A stretch of 64,000 nt of DNA from Legionella londiniensis (lineage in GTDB: Bacteria; Pseudomonadota; Gammaproteobacteria; Legionellales; Legionellaceae): assembly GCF_001467825.1 (NCBI RefSeq), contig NZ_LNYK01000016.1, forward strand, positions 258,097-322,096, read 5' to 3'. This document shows positions 36,801 through 45,073 of the stretch, one piece after another (the first letter of the stretch is position 1; every line of letters begins with the position of its first letter). A program made the translations under genes and the position numbers. The notes below the pieces were generated by a model. It saw only the letters and a list, made by a program, of their open reading frames with translations, had not been told where the DNA came from and searched no databases.

Positions 36801-39478
36801 AGAAACTCCAGGAGTATATTGCTGTTTTTGAGAAATTCTTTGGGCACGAAAAGCTCAATGAAAAAATTTTCCCCAATGCCGAAACCATCACGCTCAATGG
36901 CAAGTTGCTATTCCTTGCTGTGAACACGATTACAACCCACCTGGTAGCTGATGGGAAAGGCTCAGCTTCTTTTGTTGAAAAACTGATAACCGTGATGCAT
37001 GAAGCGCGTTTCAGGGATCGCCTGGATGATACGAATCTATCAAGGCTCAATCAAATATTTGCTGATAACCATCATTCAACCGATGTGTTAACGCGTTACT
37101 TTGCTGACGCCAACACGGGAGATCTGGGTTATTTTATTAACAATATCTTGACGCTTGATGAAAGGATCGCAAAAGACCGTATCGCTCGGCTGCATCAATA
37201 CCTTAAAGAGCATCAAGAGAAGTTAAATCAAAAAGACTTGCGTCCCATGATGCGTCCTTTACTGGCTATTGTCCTGCTAAACAGCAAGGATTATTTGCCT
37301 GATTTGGCTATGCTCGCAAACCTTGAGCCGGTCCATCGCGGCCGCTTGCTGCATTTTATGGCTGCTCGTTTGCCTCTTGATGAGGATACTGTCAATGAGC
37401 TTTTGGAAAAAATTTCAACTCAGGAAGAAAGTCAAGAATTCATCGAAGATGTGATAAAACCATTAACCAGTTTGCCGCTTGAGACTTCTTTAGAGTATAT
37501 CAATAAGGAGCTTCAGGACATTGACAGCCAGCATGAATTTGGCGCGATGAAGAAAAGATTGCAAACGCTGCATGAGGCTGGTGATTACTTTAACCAGTAT
37601 GTGAAGCAAAAAAATATTACAGGAACTGAGAACCATCATATCCTGGCTGACTTATATGAAAAAATGCCTTGTGAAAAAGCAAAACGGTTTTTTGCTGTTG
37701 CTGCAAATCGCAATTACGTTCATGTACCAGCCGAAGATGCCATCGAGCTGGCTACTCAATTCAATAAAGAATCCGATATGAGTTATGCGCTGTTGAACTT
37801 CACTGCCCATGAAGTCACGGCATTAAAAAAACTGCTGGGAAGCCTTAATAAAAAAATTCAGCAGCTTGAGCCGGGCGACGAGCATAAAAAGATTTTATTC
37901 AATCAGGATGAAATTTCCACCATCAAGCAAAGGCTTGCTCAAATAAACACGGAAGAGGCCCAAAATTTCAGTAAAAAACTTGAAGAGAAAGATACCCGGG
38001 TTGCCGATCAGTTAGATGGTTATTTTGATTTATACGCTCATTTCAACTCTTGCGCAATGCATAGTAACATCACTGATAAAAAATCGTTACAAGCGTTATT
38101 CTTTAAACCCAACTCTCCTTCGGCTTTAGAATGGAAAGTTTTCTATGAAAAAGCAATAAATCATTCTCATCTCAAAGAAAAGAATATCAAAGCAATTGCG
38201 GCGCTTTTTGTTGAGAAGAAAATTTCTAATCAGGATTTGGCTAAATATTTTGAATATTTCAATGCGCTGAATCAATTAGATACCGCCAAAAGAAATTTTG
38301 CGGAGAGGATATTGCCTCCTGTAACTCAAGATACGCTGCCAGGCGAGGAAACCCTTCGTTTGTGGCTTGATGTTATACAAGCGCTCAAAGATTATAAGGG
38401 TAAGGTTACTGAAGATTTGCTCATGAACCTTTATGAACATGTTTGCAAGAATCAATTGGCTACATTCAGATCTAAACTGGTAAAACTTCAGGAAGAGTTA
38501 GAAACGGTAACACATGACGCGACTGAACTTGACCGCAATAATCAATATATGTCTTATTTTAAGGAATATGATAGCCCAAATCAGGAAAAGCGCGCCAAAA
38601 TCATGCAGTATCTGCATCATGGTTTGCTGGATTTGGGAGAGCAATTTAAGAAAACATGCTGGGATCATTTTAATAAGCTGGCCAATAGTTTACTAGAAAA
38701 GATTATCATTCCTGAAAGTTTGGGTGGCGCAAACAGTTCCTCCCGCGCAAAATTTAAAAAGTCGTTTCAGAATCTGATTGCCTTCACCCAGGAAATGGTT
38801 GGCATCAGCCGCCACCCCATGGAATATCGCGGTGATATTAAAGGTTCAAAAGAGGATGCGGGCATTTCTGGAAAATACGCCGCATATTTTGAGCAGCAGC
38901 GAAACCGCTACGCCAGTTTTTGGTGGACAAATCAAAGCCGGAAGTGGCAGGCAGAAAGTTTATTTTCTAACCTCAGCCTAATCGATGAGAAAAAGACAGA
39001 TAAAACGCAATTTTATAAAAGCGCCCTGGAGCAGATTTTGTGTACCCAAAATGACATCATGGAAAATGATAAAAATAATTACAATTTTAAGGGCTACAGC
39101 CGCCTAATGGACATTAGCATGCAAATGTTTGTCAAGTTGGCCAAAGACGGTTTGTCTCAGCCTGATATCAAGGAAGATATGGTTACGGTCTTAAACGATA
39201 TCCTTGAATCACAACTGGCCATGCATATCAAGTATTTGGCAGACTTTATGCCAGATACAAAATCTACCAATGGGTTTAAGAAGATATTGATGGAATATAA
39301 AGAGAAGATGGATAACAATTCAGGAAAACTTGATTCGCAAGAGTTGGCAGAGTTTGCGGATGGTCTGAAAAAGAACCGAAATTCCATCCCCTATCGCTTG
39401 CAATACCTGGCAAATAATCTTGAAGCCCTGATTGCCTTGCCAAAAGCAGGCGACAGCAGTCATGGGCTTAAGCGTTAA
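27839..39478 (+). CDS. Giant protein (3879 residues) with internal SecA-type ATPase motor
   Basis: One uninterrupted frame. Residues 1-880 and ~900-2100 are mostly helical and unrecognised, split by a Gln/Glu tract (887-917). Residues ~2085-2665 align in order with the SecA motor: QLRTGQGKS (Walker A, ~2164-2172), VVDVFSAKASLSERD, FIDECD (DEAD-like box, ~2276-2279), a ~215-residue stretch with VIEGSTYSDLVQQF like the SecA PPXD region, LEGCTGTAG (~2490-2498), SSRLGRGTDI and QERGRQGRNG (arginine finger, ~2646-2655). The last ~1200 residues are helical with no named domain. There is no signal peptide or membrane segment. Canonical SecA is ~900 residues, so this is not the housekeeping translocase. 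It may be an exported effector or a specialised protein remodeller. It is followed by a 63-residue gene. Confidence 0.85.
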   Translation: MYNLENTIKSVQNAVLNDVKSKLEDSWLRANRSNIEKEVNEKVKEQQKIYDEQYKQDQEEYRQKLQEWQSSIPQHSSLKPNPPLKATAHAFQFEREIQNKYTEQFKSLWEKDLKSIFETQLKQLNAESFIGALLKRHPWLDLGYASEGQLPFIFLEHYLKHQLISLIENPHIKSWGELQISHFTKPNFSWRDIEEGVFQNLIEGYPFHDVDDNYISRYIGCSSYPQFLSQTNLAGSRPTHIDLIRFLYSQDSSGMVAKELKSQSRKGNIYCTKYAPSHYTKLADFDPAQWEHYQSLLVNVGSEQNPLWVLLHKTSSNNWTAYVPNDKQNYASFFEKVPGTVNIHPVDYQLNAKNDDDSLSKENQWHAVLLGRVFPWCFLKSINKPELEKYRHDVPASLLWENVIDQMISHTYWGSSKQKIHSAFVHRAPFSKFDLQSCYAQSWRLENQGFLFGDGRSEFEKNIRYMHMIESFETHIFSISEDSKTFTYQPTEADATLQHQAYKTIYHSPVERLVMANPVYTHGFVKDLATYDINLKTVRPINPQNFQQNKDNFTYPMHAAARNRFLQSFAPDLLASAKNSIEGRQALWASVGKEMISFFQQEPILDLDLYNQVRKPLNEWKQEYCDHEQHSGLSGKAWSYAQIAEMGKDGLDALFTQLNALFPTSWKPQYKEPAPNLNATFDLAGSLTDSASDYINHLASKIEDFDKRQYFYTKDYRTRCMPLFKSLSLVFPETLDKQNIEAIGRLLKAVNQRKEDFQEETPEVVLYNLPNNKQGEAFIEQMEELLQKNPNWQLQIRIPVWDREAYIENEEQRKLKDRYRLIQNKIQDNQRKVNHQKLAKQTENIYNYARNDLKAELILSATMHANEQPWDEQGMTYPLVSQAPGIQQQMQQEQQQEMQQEEQQQEEQQQEQEQEQQIEAYGGNEGLLITRGNINENETCKQYWQNLAGEIKDLSGFSGQLSDLFSQWVGSERDARHVIEKIEPEAVKKMMDYAPQFRLGIAKDNLPPGFYLAYSRESKQGLILCFSAKREIDDLRKRADLTLKQRNPFTVELHPRKKAIEFRGDFRQFTPLDSKGDLTIKETLWKYLATEDKDAQRLNRAKQGIDLLREDEETISSEDASVTLQRYEAYKEIKVPGNDEDCLNALKAWAEGNKASKELCSILFNKNRLTDKNLKAFGQLFNFYDVDFTQQSNKKTNGTEHWLFIADQMLETFGEKHFAIWKERLLDPSENWTELLEKEEVDAMALSMQSLKGHKTESEIWWRLVDAHGKATGHMSYAKLWHAYQTLLTYIEQKKLTLNEDAISNYLQATSNFNGLVFCDRLHRVLKNAENQLDRDLVQQHILDNIDKIDWRHNGYYYASRYESYPYWKEGLQLEKLTSTNKSLAATYMPRWDEGEIKDLKTHALRFASERMQLRYNEFDQYQKLIEVAKLAENPELLRLFTASLAIGVNNLNHFKEPSTLTSLVNTLSDTKEVNSDLIVWINKQLLLDKELLPDTLHLRFEDIVHFAKALQQNKIGLGDLQLDDDELEFINACGRALQCHQDKPQDKLARLLKIDKPGKILDHGLFTAYPWLLEDYEKNSQNWQEIDPLAGVKRTLQIKLFLAQLESIDFAKSTYLPSREELREAFSAIASKSQRVEARNTRQEIVNQWIEKGCAITVQDSPFRKLENKEPKETLEFLEKRFLSTFKEHNKTLMQQLLGHVAVKDEGNEEAVKKQLESFQRLMIGLDNKTHYNDLGQVLGLLLQKAKSAKPECIYSLPQLTSWLEKLVNQEERAFAHYPVNLLEELLSHELNNPKSSLLNSNLHHLNENGDAEKQKLVQTITYNDLPNHYKPVLVRWALKSEKIETKVIHYVVRQLGSLDEDESISSKWPEAVCRLINNYLDLSMPPELGVLKAVVEQPDLLPNYLKPVWQESQIKLINLLIDESTRHNSFDKDEAISLLTALRGEGRNAYAIQIILVQAINHLSFNENAKVFLDISNELQTWSKDEAEQLALYMADEPRPSEKLLCDLLKRCPTKSASDLIHEFESVEQAKDKNGSSKRIYSIDEKDREDLARVLKGLKLKGRGYISIDEQKKLLNLLYYTNDYSDVQQLHRMRMEDLKKTLEQGIQEIKNSQNIDKDYASARVLACMREILLRKSGKFANHTQMLDLLYAATHNDESLIHQLRTGQGKSIITIMRSSFLALTGHVVDVFSAKASLSERDHEEFAPVLDAMGIPHAYISEGSPAAKYKTKPSNSDIGAINYATIGNFSLFHSRHIWDGKDKIDLDREKRVAFIDECDHVLKDEQTQFNFSDSEEGNSDNKIYNLDEWVYRITYDFYLKHKENEQYFFPNKSGILTVTENPGLKALCDALYRELKNSPKGSTFWGKYISPAAEQNNEDAIRLRNGKLKDLLTAAHIAHHMEPDDKFCVRPDLKQVSGMKITTRAAKVMINNQVIEGSTYSDLVQQFLHVRLNHDAVEKGQKPDFFVDPVTQIALSQNAQYLLKKYYKKLEGCTGTAGNEVDLEFYEKEYGIRNVIKMPTHEKIRTEFLPAEFAESFNDQIDKLVKQILANQDQPILITCKDDKAVKRIAAAIQKKLKETEEFKGTLTVDTNDSGKSESQVVPLAGKIGAVTISSRLGRGTDIKPESTKGLMVLRTYPAIPRVEKQERGRQGRNGALGTCQDIINYAEVLNEHKALYENHQERLLQIEKEQQQHLTKKLEKNSKRGSQKWKWLEKSEETQNKIVITRATQQLKHELKQEQDKFIRRKENLLAVLSGNVMDVLHQNMKSEAFGYEQSRKSLKTQWLDARKKIDEAWNSRLAGKQCDSEEVYQEFFEKVENIWAGLSFNHRELDGHCLTKLQQQSKTEKKEKKVILESEHRIESQPKNMDAFIQCYQAWFAEAQKKREYKLNDEQKNVLYGIETKIIPVNIPNMGDVDEGIEKIRIVSYPKHHELLFKMLLAASGKSENPEALFNGLSALIKKHGSMHRMPCQSLAYMVDKLSERSGDEEKLQEYIAVFEKFFGHEKLNEKIFPNAETITLNGKLLFLAVNTITTHLVADGKGSASFVEKLITVMHEARFRDRLDDTNLSRLNQIFADNHHSTDVLTRYFADANTGDLGYFINNILTLDERIAKDRIARLHQYLKEHQEKLNQKDLRPMMRPLLAIVLLNSKDYLPDLAMLANLEPVHRGRLLHFMAARLPLDEDTVNELLEKISTQEESQEFIEDVIKPLTSLPLETSLEYINKELQDIDSQHEFGAMKKRLQTLHEAGDYFNQYVKQKNITGTENHHILADLYEKMPCEKAKRFFAVAANRNYVHVPAEDAIELATQFNKESDMSYALLNFTAHEVTALKKLLGSLNKKIQQLEPGDEHKKILFNQDEISTIKQRLAQINTEEAQNFSKKLEEKDTRVADQLDGYFDLYAHFNSCAMHSNITDKKSLQALFFKPNSPSALEWKVFYEKAINHSHLKEKNIKAIAALFVEKKISNQDLAKYFEYFNALNQLDTAKRNFAERILPPVTQDTLPGEETLRLWLDVIQALKDYKGKVTEDLLMNLYEHVCKNQLATFRSKLVKLQEELETVTHDATELDRNNQYMSYFKEYDSPNQEKRAKIMQYLHHGLLDLGEQFKKTCWDHFNKLANSLLEKIIIPESLGGANSSSRAKFKKSFQNLIAFTQEMVGISRHPMEYRGDIKGSKEDAGISGKYAAYFEQQRNRYASFWWTNQSRKWQAESLFSNLSLIDEKKTDKTQFYKSALEQILCTQNDIMENDKNNYNFKGYSRLMDISMQMFVKLAKDGLSQPDIKEDMVTVLNDILESQLAMHIKYLADFMPDTKSTNGFKKILMEYKEKMDNNSGKLDSQELAEFADGLKKNRNSIPYRLQYLANNLEALIALPKAGDSSHGLKR
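30497..30589 (+). repeat. Gln/Glu low-complexity tract within the giant gene
   Basis: 31 codons, nearly all CAG/CAA/GAA/GAG with two ATG, encode a Q/E-rich run at residues 887-917. It separates the N-terminal region from the rest and probably forms a flexible or single-helix linker. Length variation by slippage is expected. Confidence 0.85.
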
Positions 39479-39541
39479 ATATGGAGCCGAATGGAGATTC
39501 CAGGTTATGATAGATAAAACTATTTTTAAAAGGAACTGTTT

Positions 39542-39733
39542 ATGCATCGGATGGATTTGGAGCTGTTAATTGAGCAAACCCTGGCTGCTGTTAAAAAACA
39601 TACCAGCGCGCAAGTTGAGATAGAGTTCGATCTATGTGTAGGAGCCGATGAAACTGAAAAGAAACTTATGGTCTACCCAACCGGCGGGCAAAGCACAGAA
39701 GTATCCAGAGTGCACTTTATCATTGAATCCTGA
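39542..39733 (+). CDS. Small companion protein, possibly trypco2-like
   Basis: 63 residues. AAAAGGAAC lies seven bases before the ATG, and the gene starts 63 bases after the giant gene without a terminator between them, so co-transcription is likely. The layout, a helix (LELLIEQTLAAVKKH), strands QVEIEFDLCV and KKLMVYP, then VSRVHFIIES, resembles trypsin-co-occurring domain 2, a small domain seen near proteases and NTPase-based conflict systems. The match is by pattern only. Confidence 0.55.
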   Translation: MHRMDLELLIEQTLAAVKKHTSAQVEIEFDLCVGADETEKKLMVYPTGGQSTEVSRVHFIIES

Positions 39734-39838
39734 CTATTGTTCCAAACCCAAAGGCACTGATTTTTTTGGGTAATAATTTAATCTTTGCCTTTTAAGGTTC
39801 GAATTTTATTATAGAACATGGCGGCCATTGTCCGTTTG

Positions 39839-40429
39839 TCAGCCGTTTTTTTGTACTCTAAACCAGGTTAAGGCAAGCAAGGTGGCAGAATCGAGGATTT
39901 TAAATTCATCCATCAGGGAAAACACTTCTTTTCGGTTGATAATCACGGTCTTTATTTCCTCATTGCCTACCCCGTAAAAACCGCTTTTCGGAGAGCCTGT
40001 AATTTCAGCATAATAAAGATAGGCTTTTTCCGTCAGGATGCCCGGGCTTTTATACACTGCGGCAATTGGTTGAAGCGTTTTAATCTCAAGGCCTGTTTCT
40101 TCGTAAACTTCTTTATGGGCAGTTTCTTCAGGTCGCTCATGATTTTCTATAGTTCCAGCAACGCCTTGCAGGATAAAAGGATCGTCCTTTGCATGATTCA
40201 AAAAAACGCCTGGACGAAACTCCCGGCATAAAACAAAACTGTCTGATTTCGGAACATATACCAATACCAGTACCGAGTCTGAAGTATTTACTATTTCCTG
40301 CTCTCGTACTATTCTTGCCGCTTTCTTCTCGCTTAAGCTGGGAACTTGCAAGTCATATTTAGCCACACTCAGATAACCCTGGTGTAATTGTTCTTTCCTG
40401 ATGATTTTTGTTTTATTAAACATGCTCAC
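39839..40429 (-). CDS. NUDIX hydrolase, ADP-ribose pyrophosphatase-like
   Basis: 196-residue NUDIX enzyme of the NudF/ADP-ribose pyrophosphatase group. The catalytic box is G-TIENHE-RPEETAHKEVYEETGL; the usual REx2EE arginine is replaced by lysine (HKEVYEE), which leaves the metal-binding glutamates intact. The upstream FVLCREFRPGVF and downstream YKSPGILTEKAYLYYAE segments fit NudF-type enzymes. Substrate is inferred from family. It is downstream of der on the same strand. Confidence 0.85.
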   Translation of the reverse strand: MSMFNKTKIIRKEQLHQGYLSVAKYDLQVPSLSEKKAARIVREQEIVNTSDSVLVLVYVPKSDSFVLCREFRPGVFLNHAKDDPFILQGVAGTIENHERPEETAHKEVYEETGLEIKTLQPIAAVYKSPGILTEKAYLYYAEITGSPKSGFYGVGNEEIKTVIINRKEVFSLMDEFKILDSATLLALTWFRVQKNG

Positions 40430-40469
40430 AATATCCTGGCTCGCCCGGCTGTCTTAAGGCGGGCAGGGT

Positions 40470-41858
40470 CTAACGTTTTTTTACATGGCGCATCAGCCTT
40501 TTCTTCTGCTTGATTTGCCTTGGCGTCAATTTATTTTTTTTACCTTGAAATGGGTTGATGGTGCCTTTAAATTCCAGTTTTAATGGGGTTCCCACAAGAC
40601 CAAGCGCTTCTGTATAGGAATTTGCAAGATATCTTTTATAACTGTCCGGCAGTGCCTCCAATTGATTGCCGTGAATCACGATAACAGGGGGATTATGTCC
40701 GCCAGGATGGGCATAACGAAGTTTAATGCGGCGGCCTTTGACTAACGGCGGCTCATGTTGGCTGACAAAATCCTGCAGCAAACGGGTTAATCGCGGAGTG
40801 GAAAAAGTTTGCATCGCAGAAGCATAAGCTTGATCGATATCCTGAAATAATAAACCAACGCCGCTTCCATGAAGGGCTGAGATGAATCTGATTTTTGCAA
40901 ACTGTACAAATTGAAGTTTTCTATCAATCATTTGCCGGACGCGTTCTTTCTGTTCGGCATCAAGACCGTCCCACTTGTTGACTGCAATAACCAATGCCTT
41001 GCCTGTCTCGATGATAAATCCCAACAAATGTAAATCCTGATCGGTTAATCCTTCTCGCGCATCCAGGAGCATGAGGCACACATGGGCCTCACGAATGCTT
41101 TGCAGCGTTTTTATGACAGAAAATTTTTCGATTTTTTCGTCCACTTTGGCGCGCCTTCGGACACCTGCTGTGTCAATTAAGACATAATCCTGCCCCTCTC
41201 TTGCAAAAGGGATGGCAATGCTGTCTCTTGTCGTGCCAGGCATGTCGTATACAACCACCCTTTCTTCACCCAGCATGCGATTGACGAGCGTTGATTTGCC
41301 GACATTCGGACGCCCGACAAAAGCGATTTTTGTGCCTTTTTCCGGGATTTTCTCAGCCTCTTTTATGGGAGGAAAAGTTACTGTCACTCTTTTTAAGAGA
41401 GCCTGGATGCCTCGGCCATGAGTTGCAGAGACAGGATAAAGCTCGCCAAAACCCAGGCTTTGAAAATCTGCGGAAGCTAATGCTTCATCCAGGCCATCGG
41501 TTTTGTTAATAACGAGAAATACAGGTTTGCTGATTTTCCTGAGTTTATCAGCAATCGTTTGATCAATGGGGGTTAACCCTGCGCGCCCATCAACCAGAAA
41601 AAAAATAATATCAGCCTCATGCAATGCAACTTCTGATTGCCTGGACATCAATTCATCAACAGCCTCATCATCTACCCCGACTCCTCCGGTATCTATCACG
41701 ATAAATGGTTTATCATCATAGATAGCCTCGCCGTATTGCCGATCCCTTGTTAATCCCGGGAAATCAGCAACGATTGCATCCTGCGTGCGGGTCAAACGAT
41801 TAAATAAAGTAGATTTGCCGACATTTGGCCGGCCTACTAACGCAATAACCGGTACCAT
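40470..41858 (-). CDS. der: Ribosome biogenesis GTPase Der (EngA)
   Basis: 462-residue double-GTPase needed for 50S maturation. Both G domains are present, each with a [10 protein letters not shown]-loop (residues ~8-16 and ~184-192), DFPGLTRD or DMPGTTRD, and NKTD or NKWD base-recognition motifs. The KH-like C-terminal domain ends in a basic tail ([11 protein letters not shown]). It is four bases from bamB in the conserved bamB-der order. Confidence 0.98.
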
Positions 41859-41862
41859 AATC

Positions 41863-43059
41863 TCAGCTCACCGAAAAATGATTAAGCTTGCCATTTGCCG
41901 TCAGTACATAAAGTTCTGAATTGGAAACAACAGGAGCTGTCTGTACAGGAGCACCAAGTTCTTTCCTGTATATAAAATCGCCATTATGTACTGAAAGAAC
42001 ATGAAGATATCCCGTTTTATCGCCGAGTACCAATCGATTTCCCATGATCACAGGCTCAGTAACCCCACGGGCTTTCAAGGCTGGTTGTTTCCATTGCACT
42101 TGTCCGCTTTGAAGATCAAATGCCCAAATCACATCGTCACTGTCAGTCATATATAAAGAGCGATTGTCTATCGCAATGTTTTTAAAAGTTGAGGCAGGTT
42201 TTCTCCAGATAAATTCCCCATTATCTAGAGACAGTGCACCAACATAACCTTGATAGGTTGCCAAAAATAAAGTCTTGCCGCGAATGACTGGATCAGCGTC
42301 AATATCGACTAAACGTTCAACATCGCTTGCGCCATTTGCGTAAGCAATGCTTCTTTGCCAGACAATACCACCGGTTTGTAAATCAATCGCATCTAATTTG
42401 CCATCTGAAAAACCGACGAGAGCCAGCTTATCAAGGATTTTTGGCGAAGAACTGGCTTTTAAAATTAATCCGGGCGCGCCATGATCAAACACCCATTGTT
42501 TTTCCCCGGTTGCAGCATTAAAAGAATACAAGTTCCCGTTAATGGTTTTGACAATCACTTTTCCCTGGGCAATGGCAGGCTTTGCAAGCACATCACCAGA
42601 AACTTTTGCCTGCCATAATTCTTTTCCATCAGAAAGGCGAAGCATGATTATTTTTGATGAATCGGTTCCAAGCGCCAAATATCCCTCAGCAACACTTGGC
42701 CCGCTTTGTAATTTATCAGTTAGTTGCGTAGACCATAGCACCTTTGCTGTATCTGCATCGATTGCCTGAACAAGCCCGCTGACATCTGCGGTATAAATTG
42801 TTTTGTTGCGGACAACCGGCTGCAGCTTCAAGTAGGTATCCTGCAAATTGGGTTTTCCAACCGGAGCGGACCATTTTTCAGCAAGTTTAATTTTTGGTGT
42901 TACAGGCGTTAATGATGCGGGTTTTGGAGCATTGTCCTTGCCCAGCATAAACTCGTCTACTTTTGAGCAGCCAGATACCAATAAGGCGGCACAAAATACT
43001 CCATATCCTGCTAACTTCCAACCAATCCTGCAAAAGCTAAAATTATTATACAAATTCAT
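41863..43059 (-). CDS. bamB: Outer membrane assembly lipoprotein BamB
   Basis: 398-residue PQQ-type beta-propeller lipoprotein of the BAM complex, which inserts beta-barrel proteins in the outer membrane. The lipobox is LLVSGC (Cys31), giving a ~368-residue mature propeller with repeated blade motifs such as VYALDADTGK-like [19 protein letters not shown] and [10 protein letters not shown]. It lies between yfgM and der, as in other gammaproteobacteria. Confidence 0.96.
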
Positions 43060-43106
43060 AAATCCTCAATTCTATCATCAATCATCTTGTGTCAGAGAAA
43101 CAGCAT

Positions 43107-43781
43107 TCACCCTACCGACAGAGTTTTATCATCTCTCTTTTGTGATTGTGTAAGAGCCGCCATTTCATTAGTTTTCATTTCCAGAAAAATATTACCTAAA
43201 TCCTGAGTTTCCGCAGCTTTCAGCGCTTGTTGATATGAAGCCGCGGCTTGCGGCAACTGGCCCGATGCCGCATATACATCCCCTTTTATCTCGTTAATTA
43301 GGGGCAAGTAAGTTGTATCTACGGTTTGATCCAATTCATTTAAGGCTTTTTCATACGATTTTTGTGCGAGCAAGAGGCGCGCAGTGCGGATTTTTGCAAT
43401 CTGCCTTAATGCGGGCATCTTTGAATTCGCCGCAACAAACTGCAAATGCTCTTGTGCCTTCTCGTATTTCAAACGTGTCACCATAAGTTTGGCCAGAGTT
43501 AAATGCGCAACATCGGCATAGACAGTACCATTATATTCCTTAATGAGCTGGTTGGCATAAGACTGGATACTTTTATTATCCTGATTCGAATAGGCAATGA
43601 GCAAGTGTTCATAAGTATTAGAGGCAAGCTTGTCAATTTTTTCCTGATGCCAGTGCCAATACTTATAGGCAGCGGTTGCCAGGAGAATAAGCGAAACGGC
43701 AATAATAATGATGTTGTTATATTTTTGCCACCATTTTTTAATTGCTTCAATTTGTTCTTCTTCCGTCATGTAAACCGACAT
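43107..43781 (-). CDS. YfgM-like TPR protein (ancillary SecYEG translocon subunit)
   Basis: 224 residues. The N-terminal cytosolic segment (MTEEEQIEAIKKWWQKYNN) precedes one membrane helix (IIIIAVSLILLATAAYKYW) and a periplasmic TPR-like domain, the layout of YfgM/UPF0070. YfgM works with PpiD at the Sec translocon in E. coli. The position between hisS and bamB is conserved. M1 or M5 could start the protein. Confidence 0.92.
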   Translation of the reverse strand: MSVYMTEEEQIEAIKKWWQKYNNIIIIAVSLILLATAAYKYWHWHQEKIDKLASNTYEHLLIAYSNQDNKSIQSYANQLIKEYNGTVYADVAHLTLAKLMVTRLKYEKAQEHLQFVAANSKMPALRQIAKIRTARLLLAQKSYEKALNELDQTVDTTYLPLINEIKGDVYAASGQLPQAAASYQQALKAAETQDLGNIFLEMKTNEMAALTQSQKRDDKTLSVG

Positions 43782-43795
43782 GCTGTTCTCCTGCC

Positions 43796-45073
43796 TTACT
43801 GCAAATAATTCTGTATATAAAAACCCAGCTCTTGCTGAGGTATTGTTTTCTGTTCATCAGGTTCACGCAAGTTCTTGATGCTGATTTTTCCTTGCTGGAT
43901 TTCATCGCTGCCAAGTATAAGCGCTAGACGTGCCCTGCTTTTATCCGCCTTTTTAAACTGGCTTTTAAAACTACCCCCTGCCGTATTGACAATAATCTGC
44001 AATTCTCCATGGTCATTACGCAATTTTTCTGCAAGCTTTACTGCACGAATTACAGCCTCATCACCCACCGCGATGAAAAAGATATCAGGCACAGATTCAG
44101 GTATTTCAATTTGTGATACCTTTTCTTGCAGGAGGAGCAAACGCTCAAGACCTATAGCAAATCCAACAGCAGGCGTAGGATTACCGCCAATCTGCTCTAT
44201 TAAGCCATCATAACGGCCGCCTGCGCAAACGGTTCCCTGGCTGCCCAAATGCCCTGTGACCCACTCAAATACAGTGTGGCCATAATAATCCAGCCCGCGA
44301 ACCAAAAACGGATTAATTGTATAGTTGATGCCGAGTTCTTCTAATCCTGCGCAAAGACCAAAAAAATGGCTTTTACTTCGTTCACTGATTACATCAATTA
44401 ATTTTGGCGCGGCACTTATCAGGGATTGCATGTCAGGGTTTTTACTATCCAAAATCCGCAAGGGATTGCGCAGAAGCCGCTTCTTGCTGTCCTCATCGAG
44501 AAGCGAGTAATTGGCTTCAAAATAACTGACTAATTGCTCCCGATAAACCTGACGCTCTTCCAATTCTCCAAGAGTATTGATTTCTAACTCCACGGCATGG
44601 CCCAGCCCAAGCTTTTGCCATAATCGTTGGCAAATTGAGATAAGCTCAAGTTCAATGCCAATGCCTTCTATTCCCAATGCCTCAACGCCAAATTGATAAA
44701 ATTGCCGGTAACGGCCTTTCTGCGGCTTTTCATGGCGAAACATAGGCCCGCAATACCAAAGTTTTTGCTGCTGGTTGTGCAAAAGCCCGTGCTCCAGGCA
44801 GGCGCGCACGCAACCTGCAGTACCTTCTGGCCTTAATGTCAGGCTATCTCCATTCAGATCAGTGAAAGTATACATTTCTTTTTCAACGATATCGGTCACT
44901 TCACCAATGGTGCGCTTGAACAGTTGCGTGCTTTCCAGCAGCGGTGTCTTGATTTCTTTGTAGCCGTATTGTATTAAACAGCGGGCAAAAGCATCCGTTA
45001 AAAAGCGCCAACGGCAGCTCTCTTCAGGCAATATATCATTCATTCCCCGTACTGCTTGAATCCTTTCAGTCAT
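43796..45073 (-). CDS. hisS: Histidyl-tRNA synthetase
   Basis: 425-residue class II synthetase. Motifs include AVRGMNDILPEE at the N-terminus, TLRPEGTAG (motif 2 region), the HisA/HisB motifs LVRGLDYYGHTVFEW and AGGRYDGL, and GFAIGLERL (motif 3). The C-terminal anticodon-binding domain is complete. It overlaps the rodZ-like gene by eight bases; the ispG gene found here in many gammaproteobacteria is absent. Confidence 0.98.
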   Translation of the reverse strand: MTERIQAVRGMNDILPEESCRWRFLTDAFARCLIQYGYKEIKTPLLESTQLFKRTIGEVTDIVEKEMYTFTDLNGDSLTLRPEGTAGCVRACLEHGLLHNQQQKLWYCGPMFRHEKPQKGRYRQFYQFGVEALGIEGIGIELELISICQRLWQKLGLGHAVELEINTLGELEERQVYREQLVSYFEANYSLLDEDSKKRLLRNPLRILDSKNPDMQSLISAAPKLIDVISERSKSHFFGLCAGLEELGINYTINPFLVRGLDYYGHTVFEWVTGHLGSQGTVCAGGRYDGLIEQIGGNPTPAVGFAIGLERLLLLQEKVSQIEIPESVPDIFFIAVGDEAVIRAVKLAEKLRNDHGELQIIVNTAGGSFKSQFKKADKSRARLALILGSDEIQQGKISIKNLREPDEQKTIPQQELGFYIQNYLQ

